Shown: positions 33,312 through 44,480 of the stretch, piece after piece
How positions within the stretch are numbered: position 1 is the stretch's first letter
How the letters are laid out: each line of letters starts with the position of its first letter
Assembly: GCA_030549335.1 (NCBI GenBank)
Contig: CM060195.1
Location: forward strand, 16,361,501-16,425,500
Direction: 5' to 3'
DNA length: 64,000 nt
Origin: Pontederia crassipes
Lineage: Eukaryota > Streptophyta > Magnoliopsida > Commelinales > Pontederiaceae
Notes under the pieces: generated by a model
What the model was told of the DNA's origin: nothing
The model's input: only the letters and a program-made list of their open reading frames with translations
Database searches by the model: none
Made by a program: the position numbers and the translations under genes

Positions 33312-34818
33312 GTGACCAACCAGGTCACGACCGTGACCGTATGTGGATGAATTATAGGCCACTGTCACGGGCGTGATGCAACTATCACAGACATAACAAA
33401 TCAAAAATGAAAGCCAAGTTATTTTAAACATATTTCTTTATGTATATAGGTATGTATGGATGTGTATTAATTGTATATGACACATAGATACACGTAAGGC
33501 ATGTTTAGCCGTAATTAGGCTAAAAGATGAAGAATGATTGATATGAATGATTGTTGTATTGCAAAGCATAATGAACCTAAAGATGAATAAGAATGTCCTC
33601 ATCACTTATCAATGGTGAGAAACAAAGTCTTGCACCTATGTATGTACTTCAAGGGGACCTAAGCCCACGAAGTAAAGTCCTGCATTTGTGTATGTGCTTC
33701 TCAAGGAACAAAGTTCCTCATCAGAAAGTGTGTGTATTTTCTATAATAAAGCCCCTCACTATTATAATGTGCGTAAAGTTCCTCACTATTATAGTTTGTG
33801 TATTCCTTGAAATAAAGTCCCTCACTATTATGATGTGCGTGTTCCAAGGATGTGGCCTATGATGATGTGATATAATTCTTTCAAGTATGTTAAGATTAAA
33901 GATGTTATAAGAGAAAGTAAGAATGAAAGTGAAGTTAAAGTATCTGACAAAGAAAGAATATGATGATGATGATGAAATAAAGATGGAAAGTAAAGTCCTA
34001 CACTTATGTATGTACTTCAAAGGGACCTAAACTTGATAAGTAAAGTTCTACATCTGTGTATGTAATTTTCAAGGAACAATGTCCCTCGTCATAAAGTGTG
34101 GTATTCCTAAAGATGACTAGGAATAAAGTCTCTCACTCTTATGATGTGTGTTCCTATGTATGACATGATATGGAATGAAAGTCGATGATATTATATGATA
34201 AAGTTGAAGGATGAAGATGACACATGAAGGATTAATAAAGAAAGAAAAGAAGAATGAAATAATATCCAAAGGGTTATAAGCAACCCTGAGGAGAAGAAAA
34301 GTATGAAAGAAGTCCAGAACTAAGAATCAAGGAGTTACGAAAAAACTCCTAGAATGTATATGACAATGAATGTGAAATTGAAATGATATGTTATGTATGT
34401 GATGAATGATATGAATGTATGTTTCTATTGTATGCTACTTGCAGATGATGAATCCGAAGTAAAGCAGGTATGACATGATGTTTATATTATATGAATGTTG
34501 TATGATGAATGAATGTAAGCATGATGTATTGTCATATATGGTTTATGGTAAAGTTCATGGCATGCATATTTATATGTTATTGTTATTATGATGATGATGC
34601 ATCGCATGTAGTATCATGTGATAGGATAACATAGCATGACCTTTACATACTCTAATTGAGAAATCCTGCACTCTGGATCCGTGCAAATAACTAAGACTAA
34701 GTGATGGATGGGAACTCCAGCTCATGACGAAGTGTTGTACATGCTTAGAGTTAAATAAGTACTAAGGTTCTAGATGAACAATGGGGCTAATAATGTAATG
34801 AAAAGTTTAGACATTTAA
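33312..34818 (+). mobile_element. Partial LTR, plus orientation, with tandem internal repeats
   Basis: It starts with copies of CACGACCGTGACC and CACGGGCGTGA (33320-33380), the motif class seen in the LTR at 38340-38720. It ends with CATACTCTAATTGAGAAATCC and GGATCCGTGCA (34645-34690), matching the 3' part of the LTRs at 41320-41370 and 45280-45330. Between these are two rounds of a loose repeat with AAGTCC-T-CA, TATGTA-GTACTTC-AA and TCCCTCACTATTAT (33620-33850 and 33985-34150). No internal retroelement genes are seen. It is probably a decayed LTR whose 5' part was cut by the neighbouring insertion. Confidence 0.5.
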
Positions 34819-36369
34819 TGTAAATATAAATAAAAGAAAAAAATGAAGCCACCATGGCCAAGGCCGTCAGCCCACCAGCCCACCTACTTATCCATATAAA
34901 ATAATGCCCTAAAATAATTTCACCTAACCTCCTCACTCTCTCCCCCACCTACCAGTCGACATCACACCCAAAAACCCCATTGCTATAGTAATCACTCCAG
35001 CCTCACTCACCCTTTCTCCTCTACTCTCACTCACGCACAATAGCTACAGCAGGAAAGGAGGCACTCTCCTGTCCAAGGTAACTGTAACGTTCCCAAATTC
35101 GGCCCTAATTTAAAATTTTGCCGAACCTTAGGCGACGTTACTTTGACCTTGACATGACCTAATTTCATAAAACATTGCAGCGGAAACATAATAATAATAA
35201 ACATAAACAATAATATCATAAAACAATGGAAGAGTTCATAATTAAAAACCCAAGATACATAAACTGACCCATGGGCCTAATAAGCTCTAACGTATACCCA
35301 ATAGAGGATTCATCATACATAAATGAGTTTAAGTGGAGTTCAATAAGAGGCTCATAAGCCATACATACTTAACCCTTATAAGGGTTCATCATCATGACAT
35401 AATAAAAGTAAGATAACTTGGGTCGTAGCCCGACAGACCCATGTGCAATGTCGCCGTCACGAGGCTGTCGCCACCGAACCTAAGCCTCCTCCATACCTGC
35501 ACGGATCCATAGGGTGTAGGGGATTTCTCCCGTTAGAGTATGTTGAGGCCCATGCATGCTATGATCTTATAACATAATCTCTACATGTCATGACATATGC
35601 ATTTCATCATCATGAAACATAAATCATATACATGCTATGAGCTACTTATGCATACTAATGTCATGTGAGCATATCATCATGGCAAGATAAGATAACATGT
35701 AACATCATAATATATAAATCATGCATATCATAACTTATCATCATACATCATCATTATGCTATTGCATATCATATCTTATCATTATGCTATTTCATATCAT
35801 GATCTTGTCTTACTTCACTTTGTCATCTTTGTTCATGACATCATATGATGTGACAAGTGAACATTCATAGTGCATCCTCATAGGTGCCTTCTTCATCTTT
35901 ATCATCTTTGTCTTTATGTCCCAAGTCATTCATCATTCTTCTTTGCATCTTTTCATCTTTCATCTCTATTTAGATACTTTATTATCTTGTCGATGGAGAA
36001 GGGTAGTGGCTCATAGATCATAATCCTCCCCGTAGGTGAGGTCTTTATCCTCATCCGTAGATGAGGTCTTATCTTCCCCGAAGGTGAGATCTTTATCCTT
36101 CCCCGAAGGCAAGGTCTTTATCCTTCCTCGAAGGCAAGGTCTTTATCTTCATTTGTCAATGAGGTCTTTCCCCACCCGTCGGTGGGGTCTTAGGTTGGGT
36201 ACCGATTAGTCCCGAGTCATAAAAATGTCACTCCTTCATCAATTCATCTTTTAATCATGTTCATCAATACATACAATCATTCAATACATCTTGGATCGTT
36301 TAACCTTATTTAAGGTCATAGAAACATCAAATCATGCTAAGTGTGGACATTCAAACATAACCAATCATC

Positions 36370-36780
36370 TTACAGAGTCGGACGATCGTTTTGTGTGACG
36401 GTCGACCACTGGTCTTACATCGGACGACCGGTCGGATTATCGGTCGACCGTTATGGTCCTATCAGACGACCGAAACTAGGCGTTTGGGTCGACCGCTAAT
36501 CACAGTGTGTGATGACTGCTCAATTCAGACGACCAGTGGAACATCGGTCGGCCGATTTATGGCTTTCGGACGACCGAAATAGGACGTTCCATCGACCGCT
36601 AATCACAGAATATTTCGACTACTTATACCGGACGACCATTGGAAAATCGGTCGACCGCTACATATCTTTCGGGCAATCAAAACTGTGTTTCGATTCGTCC
36701 GCTAATCATAGAATGTCGCAACCCTTCCAGAATGGTTGACCGATAAGGAATCGATCGTCTGTTCTAGGACGACAGAAATA
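36370..36780. repeat. Cluster of GGTCGACCG/CGGACGACCG motifs in the solo LTR
   Basis: About 20 degenerate copies of a 10-12 bp word with a GTCGAC or GACGACC core (GGTCGACC, CGGACGACCG, CGGTCGACCG) are interleaved with a longer phrase CGCTAATCACAG(A/T). Both strands read alike because the core is palindromic. The counterpart in the plus-strand LTR is at 44010-44480. Confidence 0.8.
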
Positions 36781-37391
36781 CGATTTTTACATGCTTTCTT
36801 CCTAGTTCTTGCATACATCAACATATTGAACATATATTGACTCCCAAACATCACATGAGGTATTTCTTAGCATTCTTAACATTCTAAGCATGAACACATG
36901 GGGTTTTCATATGGAGACATTTTGCATGCTATTCAAGTTCATAATGTACATAAGCTTTAGACAAGTTCACATGGAGCTAGCATAACACAATAAACATGAT
37001 GAACAATATAGTATTGAAATATGAAACACATGACATTCTAATCATGGATAGCAATAGAATAGTAATCTAAAGAAACATGAGACATCAAATGCACATTCCC
37101 TAATCATGCTTTAATAAAACCTAGTTTGGTCTTAATGCCTCTTAATCCACACAAGCAAACATCATTAAGAGGATGATTAGGGTTTAAGATCCCCTCAAAC
37201 ATACCTTGATTAGCTAAGCTTAAACTCTAATCTTCCTCCTCTCCTTAATGTGCTCCTAATAGTGATGCTATAGTGGTGAAGAAAGAAAACATCTAAGCTG
37301 CCATATTAAGATGAGAGGGGAAGAAGAATATGATGATAGGGACGAGCTTGACTTACTGTAGCTTGAGTGGAGAGTGAGGTGTGTTTAATCT

Positions 37392-37418
37392 AGCTACAGT
37401 AACGAAGTTACTGTAGCT
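37392..37418. other. Hairpin: 12-bp stem, 3-base loop
   Basis: AGCTACAGTAAC, loop GAA, GTTACTGTAGCT is a perfect inverted repeat. The same stem with a TTCG loop is at 42324-42349 and 43507-43532. It lies near the likely 5' untranslated part of the LTR transcript. Confidence 0.8.
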
Positions 37419-38339
37419 CGAGATGGTTGCTATAGCAAGGAAGGCTTGGGGAGTGCAGGCCGAGTGTGCTTATGGGGGAAGATGATGAGGGAGTGAGAGA
37501 GATAATGGGGGTTTGTCCGCTGGAGTAGGTGGGATTGCATTAGGGCACTGTAGCATTTTAGGCCAATAGGTCTTAGTGGGCAGTTGGGCTTTAGGCGCGT
37601 CTGGGCTCTACTATTGCTTTTCTCTTTTATTTTTGAATTCCTTTCGGATGTTACAGTAACACACATTCCCCACTCATTCTCTGTTTCTCTTTCTCCTCTC
37701 ACGGACAGCAATAAGGCAAGAGCCATTCACATCCTCTCTCCTCTCTCATTTGATCTCTCTCTCAACTCACTCTCACGTACAGCTGGGCAACACAACAAGG
37801 AAGCAACACCATGGGAAAGTGACACATTTCATGGACAGCAATCACAGGGAAAAAGGAGCTTGGGCAGCTGGGAGAAATTGAAAAGGGAAGAAGAAAATAT
37901 TAGGATTAATAAGGTTTTAATCTAAATCGTAAAGGTATGTTGAGAGAATCTAAACCTTTTAATTTTCTTCTAATGATGATTTTTTGTACGGATTAAGGCA
38001 CGAAGAACAAGCCATTTATTCTTAAAATGGAAAAATTAGAAATGTGCATTAGGGCAAGAATTTATGTCACTTTTCTTATGATTATTGTTTCATTGATAAG
38101 CATGATTAGCAATATAATGATTCTTATCATGTAAGCTTAGTTCATGATTGGTTTCGATTCTTGTTATATGAATGTGATTAGTAAACATAGTGTTCTTATG
38201 CAAGCCCTATTTATGTTCATGATTATTGTGTTTTAAATGCCCTTACGTGAATCTTATGGTTAAGTATGTGTGCTCAAATGTATGAACGAATATAGGCCTT
38301 AAAAGTGTTTGTATATTTGTGTAAAAGAGGAAAAAATGG

Positions 38340-38720
38340 ATAAAAACAGGGAAATGTCGTCTGAGCCTCTGGCACGACCGTGACGTATGATGGTTCGGTC
38401 GTGACACCTATAGCTATTCATGCCTTGGCGTGAAAACGCGTCCGAAAGAGATGGCCGTTCATCATGGCCGTGACTAAGGTCAGGCACGGCCGTGACCATA
38501 GCGACCATGCATGACTTAGAAAAATTCTGAAGACGGGACGATACTCATCGTTTTGTCACGGCCGTGACTAAAGTCAGGCACGACTCTGACGACATGACAT
38601 GTGCCTTAGAATTTCTGAGGCCAGCACAACCATGACTGCCTCCATAGGCGTGTCGTAATCTGCCACGGCCTTGACACAGAGTGGCACGGCCGTGACGACA
38701 GTACAGTCCATGTATTGCTG
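38340..38720. repeat. Cluster of CACGGCCGTGAC motifs in an LTR
   Basis: About a dozen copies of (T)CACGGCCGTGAC and close variants (GGCACGACCGTGAC, GGTCGTGACACC, GGCACGACTCTGAC) are spaced 20-60 bp apart. The full word is a 12-bp near-perfect palindrome. The partial LTR at 33312-33400 has the same motif. Confidence 0.8.
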
Positions 38721-39275
38721 ATTGTTTCACACTTAGAATTATTTGAAGTATGTATGATTTTAAATGGAATTAAAATATGAAACCTGTATTGAATGATTGT
38801 ATGAATTGCTGAATTTAAAATAAAAGACGGATTGATGAAGATGTCTTGTTGTTATCGTTGAAAGATGATGGGAACCGAAGTGGGTCGATGGCCGGGTTGG
38901 ATTTTACAACATTGAGGCAAAGTATCGATCTCTTGCAAACACTCTATCGCAAGTTGTTAGCCCAACTTTCCTCATCAAGTATCCTCTCACAAGTGGCGTA
39001 ATGTCATCTATCGAGAACTAGAATGAGCCTGGTACACACTAGCACAAACCGACGCTTCAACTCAAATGACCAATTTGGAAAATTGTCTAAGTGTCGAGCA
39101 TTTAGCGAACCCTTGGCATGCTGAATAGCTTTAGTGGTTGGTTCCCTGGGAATGCAGATGTCGACCCAAAAGAGGTCTCGCTTCCTCGGAATGCAGATGT
39201 CGACCCAAAAGAGGTCTCGCTTCTGATGGGACAAAAACATCCTAGTTAAGTAAAAGTTCCCGTCACGTGACCTTT

Positions 39276-39341
39276 GGCCGGAACATTTGGCCAAATGTTC
39301 CGGCCGAAAGTTCTTGCCGAAGGCAAGAACGTTTTTTTTTT
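39276..39341. other. 30-bp perfect palindrome plus second hairpin and T-run
   Basis: 39276-39305 is a perfect palindrome with left arm GGCCGGAACATTTGG. It is followed at 39310-39330 by stem GTTCTTGCC, loop GAA, stem GGCAAGAAC, then about ten T. Together they form two adjacent stem-loops at the boundary between LTR-related DNA and an AT-rich insert. Confidence 0.85.
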
Positions 39342-40281
39342 CAACTTCATGTCAAATCAACTGCAATCTTTGACTTTTTTAAAAAAAATTTGATCTATTT
39401 TTTAATTGTTTTATAATGTATGTATATATAATTTAGAATATATTAATACATTATTAGGGATATTATAACATAATTTATTAAATTTTATTAATTATAAATT
39501 ATAAAATTATTAGTTCTAATAATTAATAAATATTTTATTAATTAAACTATTCAACTATTTTTAAAAAATATATATTATATTTGGATCTTAAAATGTACGT
39601 AAATTATAATATTAATAATATTTAAAAGATTTAATCAAAATAAATAAAAATAATATTAATAATGTAAAAAATTACGTAAATTATAATATTAATAACATAT
39701 TCTTATTTACTATAATTTTGTACCTCATAATATAATAAATTATATTCTTAGTTCTCATTTTTTATCCAAACACCCACTAAAACTTATCCATCACATCAAC
39801 TTTTTAAATCCTCATCATTACACTTTTTCATCCAAACACCAACCCAAACTTTTCTATCAAATCAATTAGTTCTCGAGAACTAACTTTCTCTCCAATTTCC
39901 CCTACCAAACGTAGCCAAAGAGCAAAAAAGTATAGAAAATGAGAACTTCTTAAAAGGTGTCCGGTTAACTAGAGATGAGAGAGGAAGACACCAATCACCT
40001 TGAGGTGATGACAAGTGTGGGAGTTCCGCATGGTCATAGAACACGATGGAGCCCTAATTTGTTGGGGGTTTTTATATTACATAAGTGCCACCTCTCTCCC
40101 ACCAATCTCTCCCCTCCCTTCCGAGATGAAACAATTAAGAAGATTTGTAAATGTTGACTGCTGGAAAGAATATCCGAAATTTTGAGCAAGGATATTTGGA
40201 TTTTTTTATCAAAATTTTACTATAAATTCTGTATAAAGGACCAAGAATTTTCTTAGTCAACTTCTCTTCTTTTGTTTTTCC
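39342..40281. other. AT-rich insert of unknown origin
   Basis: 39342-39760 is strongly AT-rich. It is followed by CCAAACACC repeats and CCCCTACCAAACGTAGCC (about 39900), which resembles the end of a small DNA transposon, but I could not find a matching inverted end or a target duplication. 40100-40281 contains GTCAACTTCTCTTCTTT, shared with 45543-45560, so its last part is LTR-derived. No coding frame of note. Confidence 0.4.
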
Positions 40282-41774
40282 TTTAAATGGAATTAAAACA
40301 TGAAACATGTATTGAATGATTGTATGAATTGATGAGTTGAAAATAAAAGACGGATTGATGAAGATGTCTTGTTGTTGTCGTCGAAAGATGATGGGGACCG
40401 AAGTCGTCACTTACTAGCATTAGTGGCTGGTTTACCAGAATGCACATATCGACCCAAAAGAGGTCTCACTTCCGAAATCGAAGTCGTCACAGTTAGCTCT
40501 AGTGGTTGGTTCCCCGGGAATGCATATGTCGACCCAAAAGAGGTCTGCTTCCTCGGAATCCAGATGTCGACCCGAAAGAGGTCTCGCTTCCGACGGGACA
40601 AAAAGATCCCAGTTAAGTAAAGTTAAAGATCGACGAGCCAACATGAACTTCTCAATCAACAAGATAAGAATCTATCTAAATAAAGATAGAAGATGAAAAG
40701 ATGAAAGTTACTTATAGTGACTAAGATGATGGACTTGGAACATAAAGATGAAGATGATGATTAAGTATGGACCTAAAAGGATGCAAAGGATTTCCATAGT
40801 CATACGATGTTAAAGATGAAGTCATTTAAAGTAACTAAGATGAATGATTTGAAACATAAAGATAAAGATGATGTTAACGAAAGTATCTTAAAGGATGCTA
40901 ATGTATGTTCCATGGTCTTATGATGTTAATGATGAAGATGATATATGCTAAGTAAGATAAATGAACAATATGACTTGACATAAAGAGGATTATGATAACG
41001 CAAGCACATAATATGATGCTAATATATGTCCCTTTGTTATATGATATTATGAATGAGAATGTTGAAGTAAAGTAAAGTTATGATATGTCTTAGCATAATG
41101 ATGAGTAATGATATGCCTTAGCATAATGTTAATGATGTTATATGCTTAGCTTATTTATGATGATGATTGTTCACATGCCATATAGCATGCATATGTATTC
41201 CATAGCATGCATATGTATTCCATAGCATGCACATGTTTTATGTTTTCATTATGATGAAATGCATATGCCATGACATGTAGAGATCATGTTATAGGATCAT
41301 AGCATGCATGAACATCAACATACTCTAACGGGAGAAATCCCCTACACTCCAAGGATCCGTGCAGGTATGGACGAGCTTTAGGCTCGATGGTGAATGCCTT
41401 ATTTTGACAAGATTGCACATGTGACGGTCAGGCTACGGCCCAAGTTATCGTATGTTACTTATGTTATGATGATGGACTCCTTGATAGTCAAGTATGTATG
41501 GCTTATGGGCTTTGGAGTCATTTACTCTTATATGAACTCACGTATGTATTATGAACCCTATGTTGGGTATTATGTTAGAGTCAATGTGGCCAATGTGCTA
41601 GATATGTATCTTGAAATTTTATTATCTATAAAGTCTTACGCTGTTTTACGTTATTATTATAATTGAGTTTTTATTATTATGTTTCCGCTGTAATGTTTTA
41701 TGTAATTAGGTTATGAAAGTAACGCCGCCTAGGGTTCGACAACTAAATTGAGGCTGAATTTTGGGGACGTTACA

Positions 41775-42038
41775 ATATCTTCATTAATCAAGTACTTTTT
41801 GGTGATGAAGCTGTTGAATCAAATTTGTTAAGGGCACAAATAAAGATGCAACAAAAGTATATTGATCAATTCTATATGTTATATGATGACTTCAATATCA
41901 CCAAATTGTCATTGCTTCCTGAGGAGATTTGCGGTGTTCGAACTCTGGTACCATGTTAAAAATGGTGAGCTCTTCAAACATTTGCTAGAACTTGCCTTGA
42001 TCTTGTCGGAAATAGAGAAGACGAAACAAGAAAGAAAC
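41775..42038 (+). other. Unrecognised fragment between two LTRs
   Basis: A 264-bp stretch not shared with other parts of the window. One frame is open for about 60 codons from 41776 (VLFGDEAVESNLL, QQKYIDQFYMLYDDFN) until a stop near 41957, and another frame continues to the LTR. Codon-like composition suggests a fragment of a former coding region, host or transposon. I do not recognise it. No primer site follows the LTR end at 41774, so this is not the start of that element's internal region. Confidence 0.35.
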
Positions 42039-42530
42039 TGTAACATCTGAATAAATCAAAAAAAAAAGAAAAGCGAAGTAAGTGAAGCCCACTCCCGCAT
42101 GAGGCCCAACAGCCCACTTCACTAAACTAATGCCCTAAACACTTCCTCCCCAACTACCAACCGACTTCTCCTCACTAAACTCCTAATTGCTACATCAATC
42201 CATCCCCAAACCCCCTCATCCTCTCTCTAATTCTCTCCTGTCGGCAGCAACAAAGGAAAGGCCCCAAGCTATAGTGCTCGTCTACTCACCCATCCGGCCA
42301 GCTCTTCTTCCTCAAGCCATTTTGCTACAGTAACTTCGGTTACTGTAGCTACATTGAACCAAGGGATTAAGAGAAGGGCAAAGTGCTAGAGCTAGGGATT
42401 TAAGCTTAGCTACTAAGGTATGTTTGAGGGGATCCAAACCCTTAATCACCTCCCTAATGATGATTGTGTGAATGGATTAGGGCATGAAGAACCAACGTGT
42501 TCTTGAAGTGGATGATTAGGGCTTATGCAT
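42039..42530 (+). repeat. 5' LTR remnant
   Basis: It begins TGTAACATCTGAATAAATC and follows the right LTR (43218-43715) almost base for base to GGGCTTATGCAT, where it is cut by the internal deletion. It includes the TTCG-loop hairpin at 42324-42349 and AAGGTATGTTTGAGGGGATCC. Confidence 0.9.
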
Positions 42531-42545
42531 GGAAGGCCTTGCATG

Positions 42546-43166
42546 GAGCCATTTGAAGCCTTGCATGGAAGGCCTTGCCGTTCTCCGGCATGTTGGAGTG
42601 AAATCGGAGAGGAAAGATATCTCGGATCGGAATTGGTCGACATGTATGTTGATAAAGTGGAGCTCATCAAGCAAAGAATGTTGGAGGCGCAAAGTAGACA
42701 AAAGAGTTATGCGGATATGAGAAGAAGAGAACAACTTTATGAAGTTGGTGACCATGTAATGCTCAAGGTCTCACCAACCAAAGGTGTTATGAGATTTAGC
42801 AAGAAAGGAAAGTTGACCCCAAGGTATATTGGACCTTTCGAAATCCTTGAGAAAGTTGGCGAAGCGGCTTACAAGCTAGCATTACCACCTTCATATGCTA
42901 AGCTTCACAATGTCTTTCACGTGTCAATGCTCCGAAAGTATGTCCATTATGAAGCAAATGTGATTCGGATTGAGGAGCCAAATATCAAAGAGGATTTGAC
43001 ATATGTGGAGCAACCTATAGAGATTATCGATTATCAAGTGAAGCATCTCAAGAATAAGACCATTTTCATGGTCAAAGTGGCGTGGAAGCACCACCGAGGA
43101 CAAGAAGCGATATGGGAACTCGAAGAGGAAATGCGAGAGAAGTTTTCGAAACTCTTCGGTAAGTAA
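42546..43166 (+). pseudogene. Integrase C-terminus with chromodomain (Tekay lineage), pol fragment
   Basis: The surviving tail of a pol polyprotein. It shows the region after the integrase core (FEALHGRPCRSPACWSE), a helical stretch (KQRMLEAQSRQKSYADMRRR), a GPF/GPY module (VGDHVMLKVSPTKGVMRF, RYIGPFEILEKVG, HNVFHVSMLRKY) and a C-terminal chromodomain-like segment (VKVAWKHHRGQEAIWELEEEM). It ends with a stop at 43166. Such chromodomains steer integration to heterochromatin. The catalytic D,D,E core is gone, so it is non-functional. The frame also reads backward into duplicated junction sequence (GCATGGAAGGCCTTGC at 42527 and 42561). Confidence 0.9.
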
Positions 43167-43204
43167 TTTAAGATTTACTAAAATTCGAGGATGAATTTTT
43201 ATTT

Positions 43205-43217
43205 AAGGGGGGTAGGT
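43205..43217 (+). other. Polypurine tract
   Basis: AAGGGGGGTAGGT lies directly before the TGTAACATCC start of the 3' LTR, about 40 bp after the pol stop codon. Confidence 0.88.
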
Positions 43218-44009
43218 TGTAACATCCGAATAAATAAAAAAAAAACAAAAGAAAAGCAAAGCAAGTAAAGCCCACTCCCGCATGAGGCCCAACAGCCCAC
43301 TTCACTAAACTAATGTCCTAAACACTTCCTCCCCACCTACCAGCCGACTTCTCCTCACTAAACTCCTAATTGCTACAGCAATCCATCCCTAAACCCCCTC
43401 ATCCTCTCTCTAATTCTCTCCTGTCGGCAGCAACAAAGGAAAGGCCCCAAGCTACAGTGCTCGTCTACTCACCCATCCGGCCAGCTCTTCCTTCTCAAGC
43501 CATTTTGCTACAGTAACTTCGGTTACTGTAGCTACATTGAACCAAGGGATTAAGAGAAGGGCAAAGTGCTAGAGCTAGGGATTTAAGCTTAGCTACTAAG
43601 GTATGTTTGAGGGGATCCAAACCCTTAATCACCTCCCTAATGATGATTGTGTGAATGGATTAGGGCATGAAGAACCAACTTGTGTTCTTGAAGTGGATGA
43701 TTAGGGCTTATGCATATTAGTGCTTGTATGTGTCATGTTTATGAAGCTTTATGTTCTAATGCTAATCATGTTTGGAAATATGATGTTCATTGTTGCTTAT
43801 GCTAGCTCAAATGAAATAGTTTTATGCTTATGTACATGTATGAACTTAGTTAGCATGGTTAGATGCTTCATGTGAGAACCTTATGGTATTCATGATTAAA
43901 ATGCTAAGAATGCTTAGAAATGTCCTATATGATGTTTGGAATCATGTATGTGTTCAATATGTCAATGTATGAAAGATTTGGGATGGAGTGATGTAAAAGT
44001 TGTGTATCT

Positions 44010-44480
44010 GTCGGCCCAGAACGGGCGATCGATAATGTATCGTTCTGGCGACCATTGTAGTGTAAAACTCTGTCAAACGGTCGACCGGTTCTATAACGAT
44101 CGCCCATTTTGGAAGGGTCGGGACATTCTGTGATTAGCGGACGTCCGAGCACCCTGTTTCGGTCGTCCAAAAAGTCAAGTACCGGTCGACCGATTTACAA
44201 GTGATCATCCGATATGTGATGATAAAACAGTCGGGACATTCTGTGATTAGCGGTCGAACTGAAATCCCTTTTCGGTCGTTCGAAAGACCCATGAGCGATC
44301 GACCGATTTAATAACGGTCGTCCGATATAAAGAGTGTCATATTCTGTGATTAGCGGATGAACCAAAGTCTGATTTCGGTCGTCCGAATGGACCATAACGA
44401 TCGACCGATAACCCGACCGGTCGACCGATATCCTACTAATGGTCGATCGATACCCAAAACGGTCGTCCGTTATGGAGGCT
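44010..44480. repeat. Cluster of GGTCGACCG-type motifs in the Tekay-type LTR
   Basis: Repeated CGGTCGACCG, CGATCGACCG and CGGTCGTCCG words alternate with ATTCTGTGATTAGCGG. This is the same pair of phrases, inverted, as in the solo LTR at 36370-36780. About 20 degenerate copies by eye. Confidence 0.8.

Larger units (their letters stand above)
35083..37655 (-). mobile_element. Solo LTR, 2573 bp, nested, minus orientation
   Basis: Read on the minus strand it runs from TGTAACATCCGAAAGG to GGGAACGTTACA. A perfect 5-bp duplication GTAAC flanks it (35078-35082 and 37656-37660). It shares with the plus-strand LTRs at 41.7, 42.0 and 43.2 kb the TGTAACATCCGAA start, the CTACAGTAAC hairpin, AAGGTATGTTTGAGGGGATC and the terminal GTTTCCGCTG...GCGTTAC region. 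No internal region remains. It is therefore a solo LTR of the Tekay-type family whose partial element lies at 42039-45505, inserted into a related LTR in the opposite direction. Confidence 0.9.
38759..40620 (+). repeat. Direct duplication flanking about 1 kb of unrelated sequence
   Basis: The block starting TTTAAATGGAATTAAAA and continuing GACGGATTGATGAAGATGTC occurs at 38759 and 40282. Both copies end in repeats of GTCGACCCAAAAGAGGTCTC and CAGTTAAGTAAAG (39150-39257 and 40450-40620). The first copy has extra sequence between 38888 and 39120. The duplicated unit belongs to the LTR; the sequence between (39258-40281) does not. Confidence 0.7.
34819..41774 (+). mobile_element. LTR of a TGTAA...TTACA family, interrupted by a nested solo LTR
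   Basis: The 5' side (34819-35082) begins TGTAAATATAAATAAAAG and contains the GCCCACC/CCCTAAA/CTCCCCCACCTACCAG series found at the start of the LTRs at 42039 and 43218. After the nested LTR (35083-37655) it resumes with AAAGGTATGTTGAG, the CACGGCCGTGAC cluster, a duplicated block and GGAGAAATCCCCTACACTCC. It ends GGGGACGTTACA at 41774. Flanking 5-mers (TTTAA and ATATC) do not match, so ends or history are uncertain. It contains no gag or pol; small open frames are chance. Confidence 0.65.

Noticed and set aside
32944..33328. Glu/Lys-rich and Ser-rich open frames on opposite strands
   Set aside because: They are translations of the polypurine/polypyrimidine leader of an LTR just after its TATA box and have no domain support.
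37430..37925. Overlapping 98- and 113-codon frames around the right end of the solo LTR
   Set aside because: They cross the LTR/target boundary at 37655 and have no family resemblance, so they are chance frames.
39310..39341. Rho-independent or Pol III terminator
   Set aside because: The stem plus T-run looks terminator-like, but no small RNA gene or Pol III promoter boxes are visible upstream, and the context is a eukaryotic repeat boundary.
43966..44480. Specific transcription-factor binding site assignment for the GGTCGACCG words
   Set aside because: The core equals a common restriction-type palindrome, and no factor can be named from sequence alone. Only the clustering is reported.
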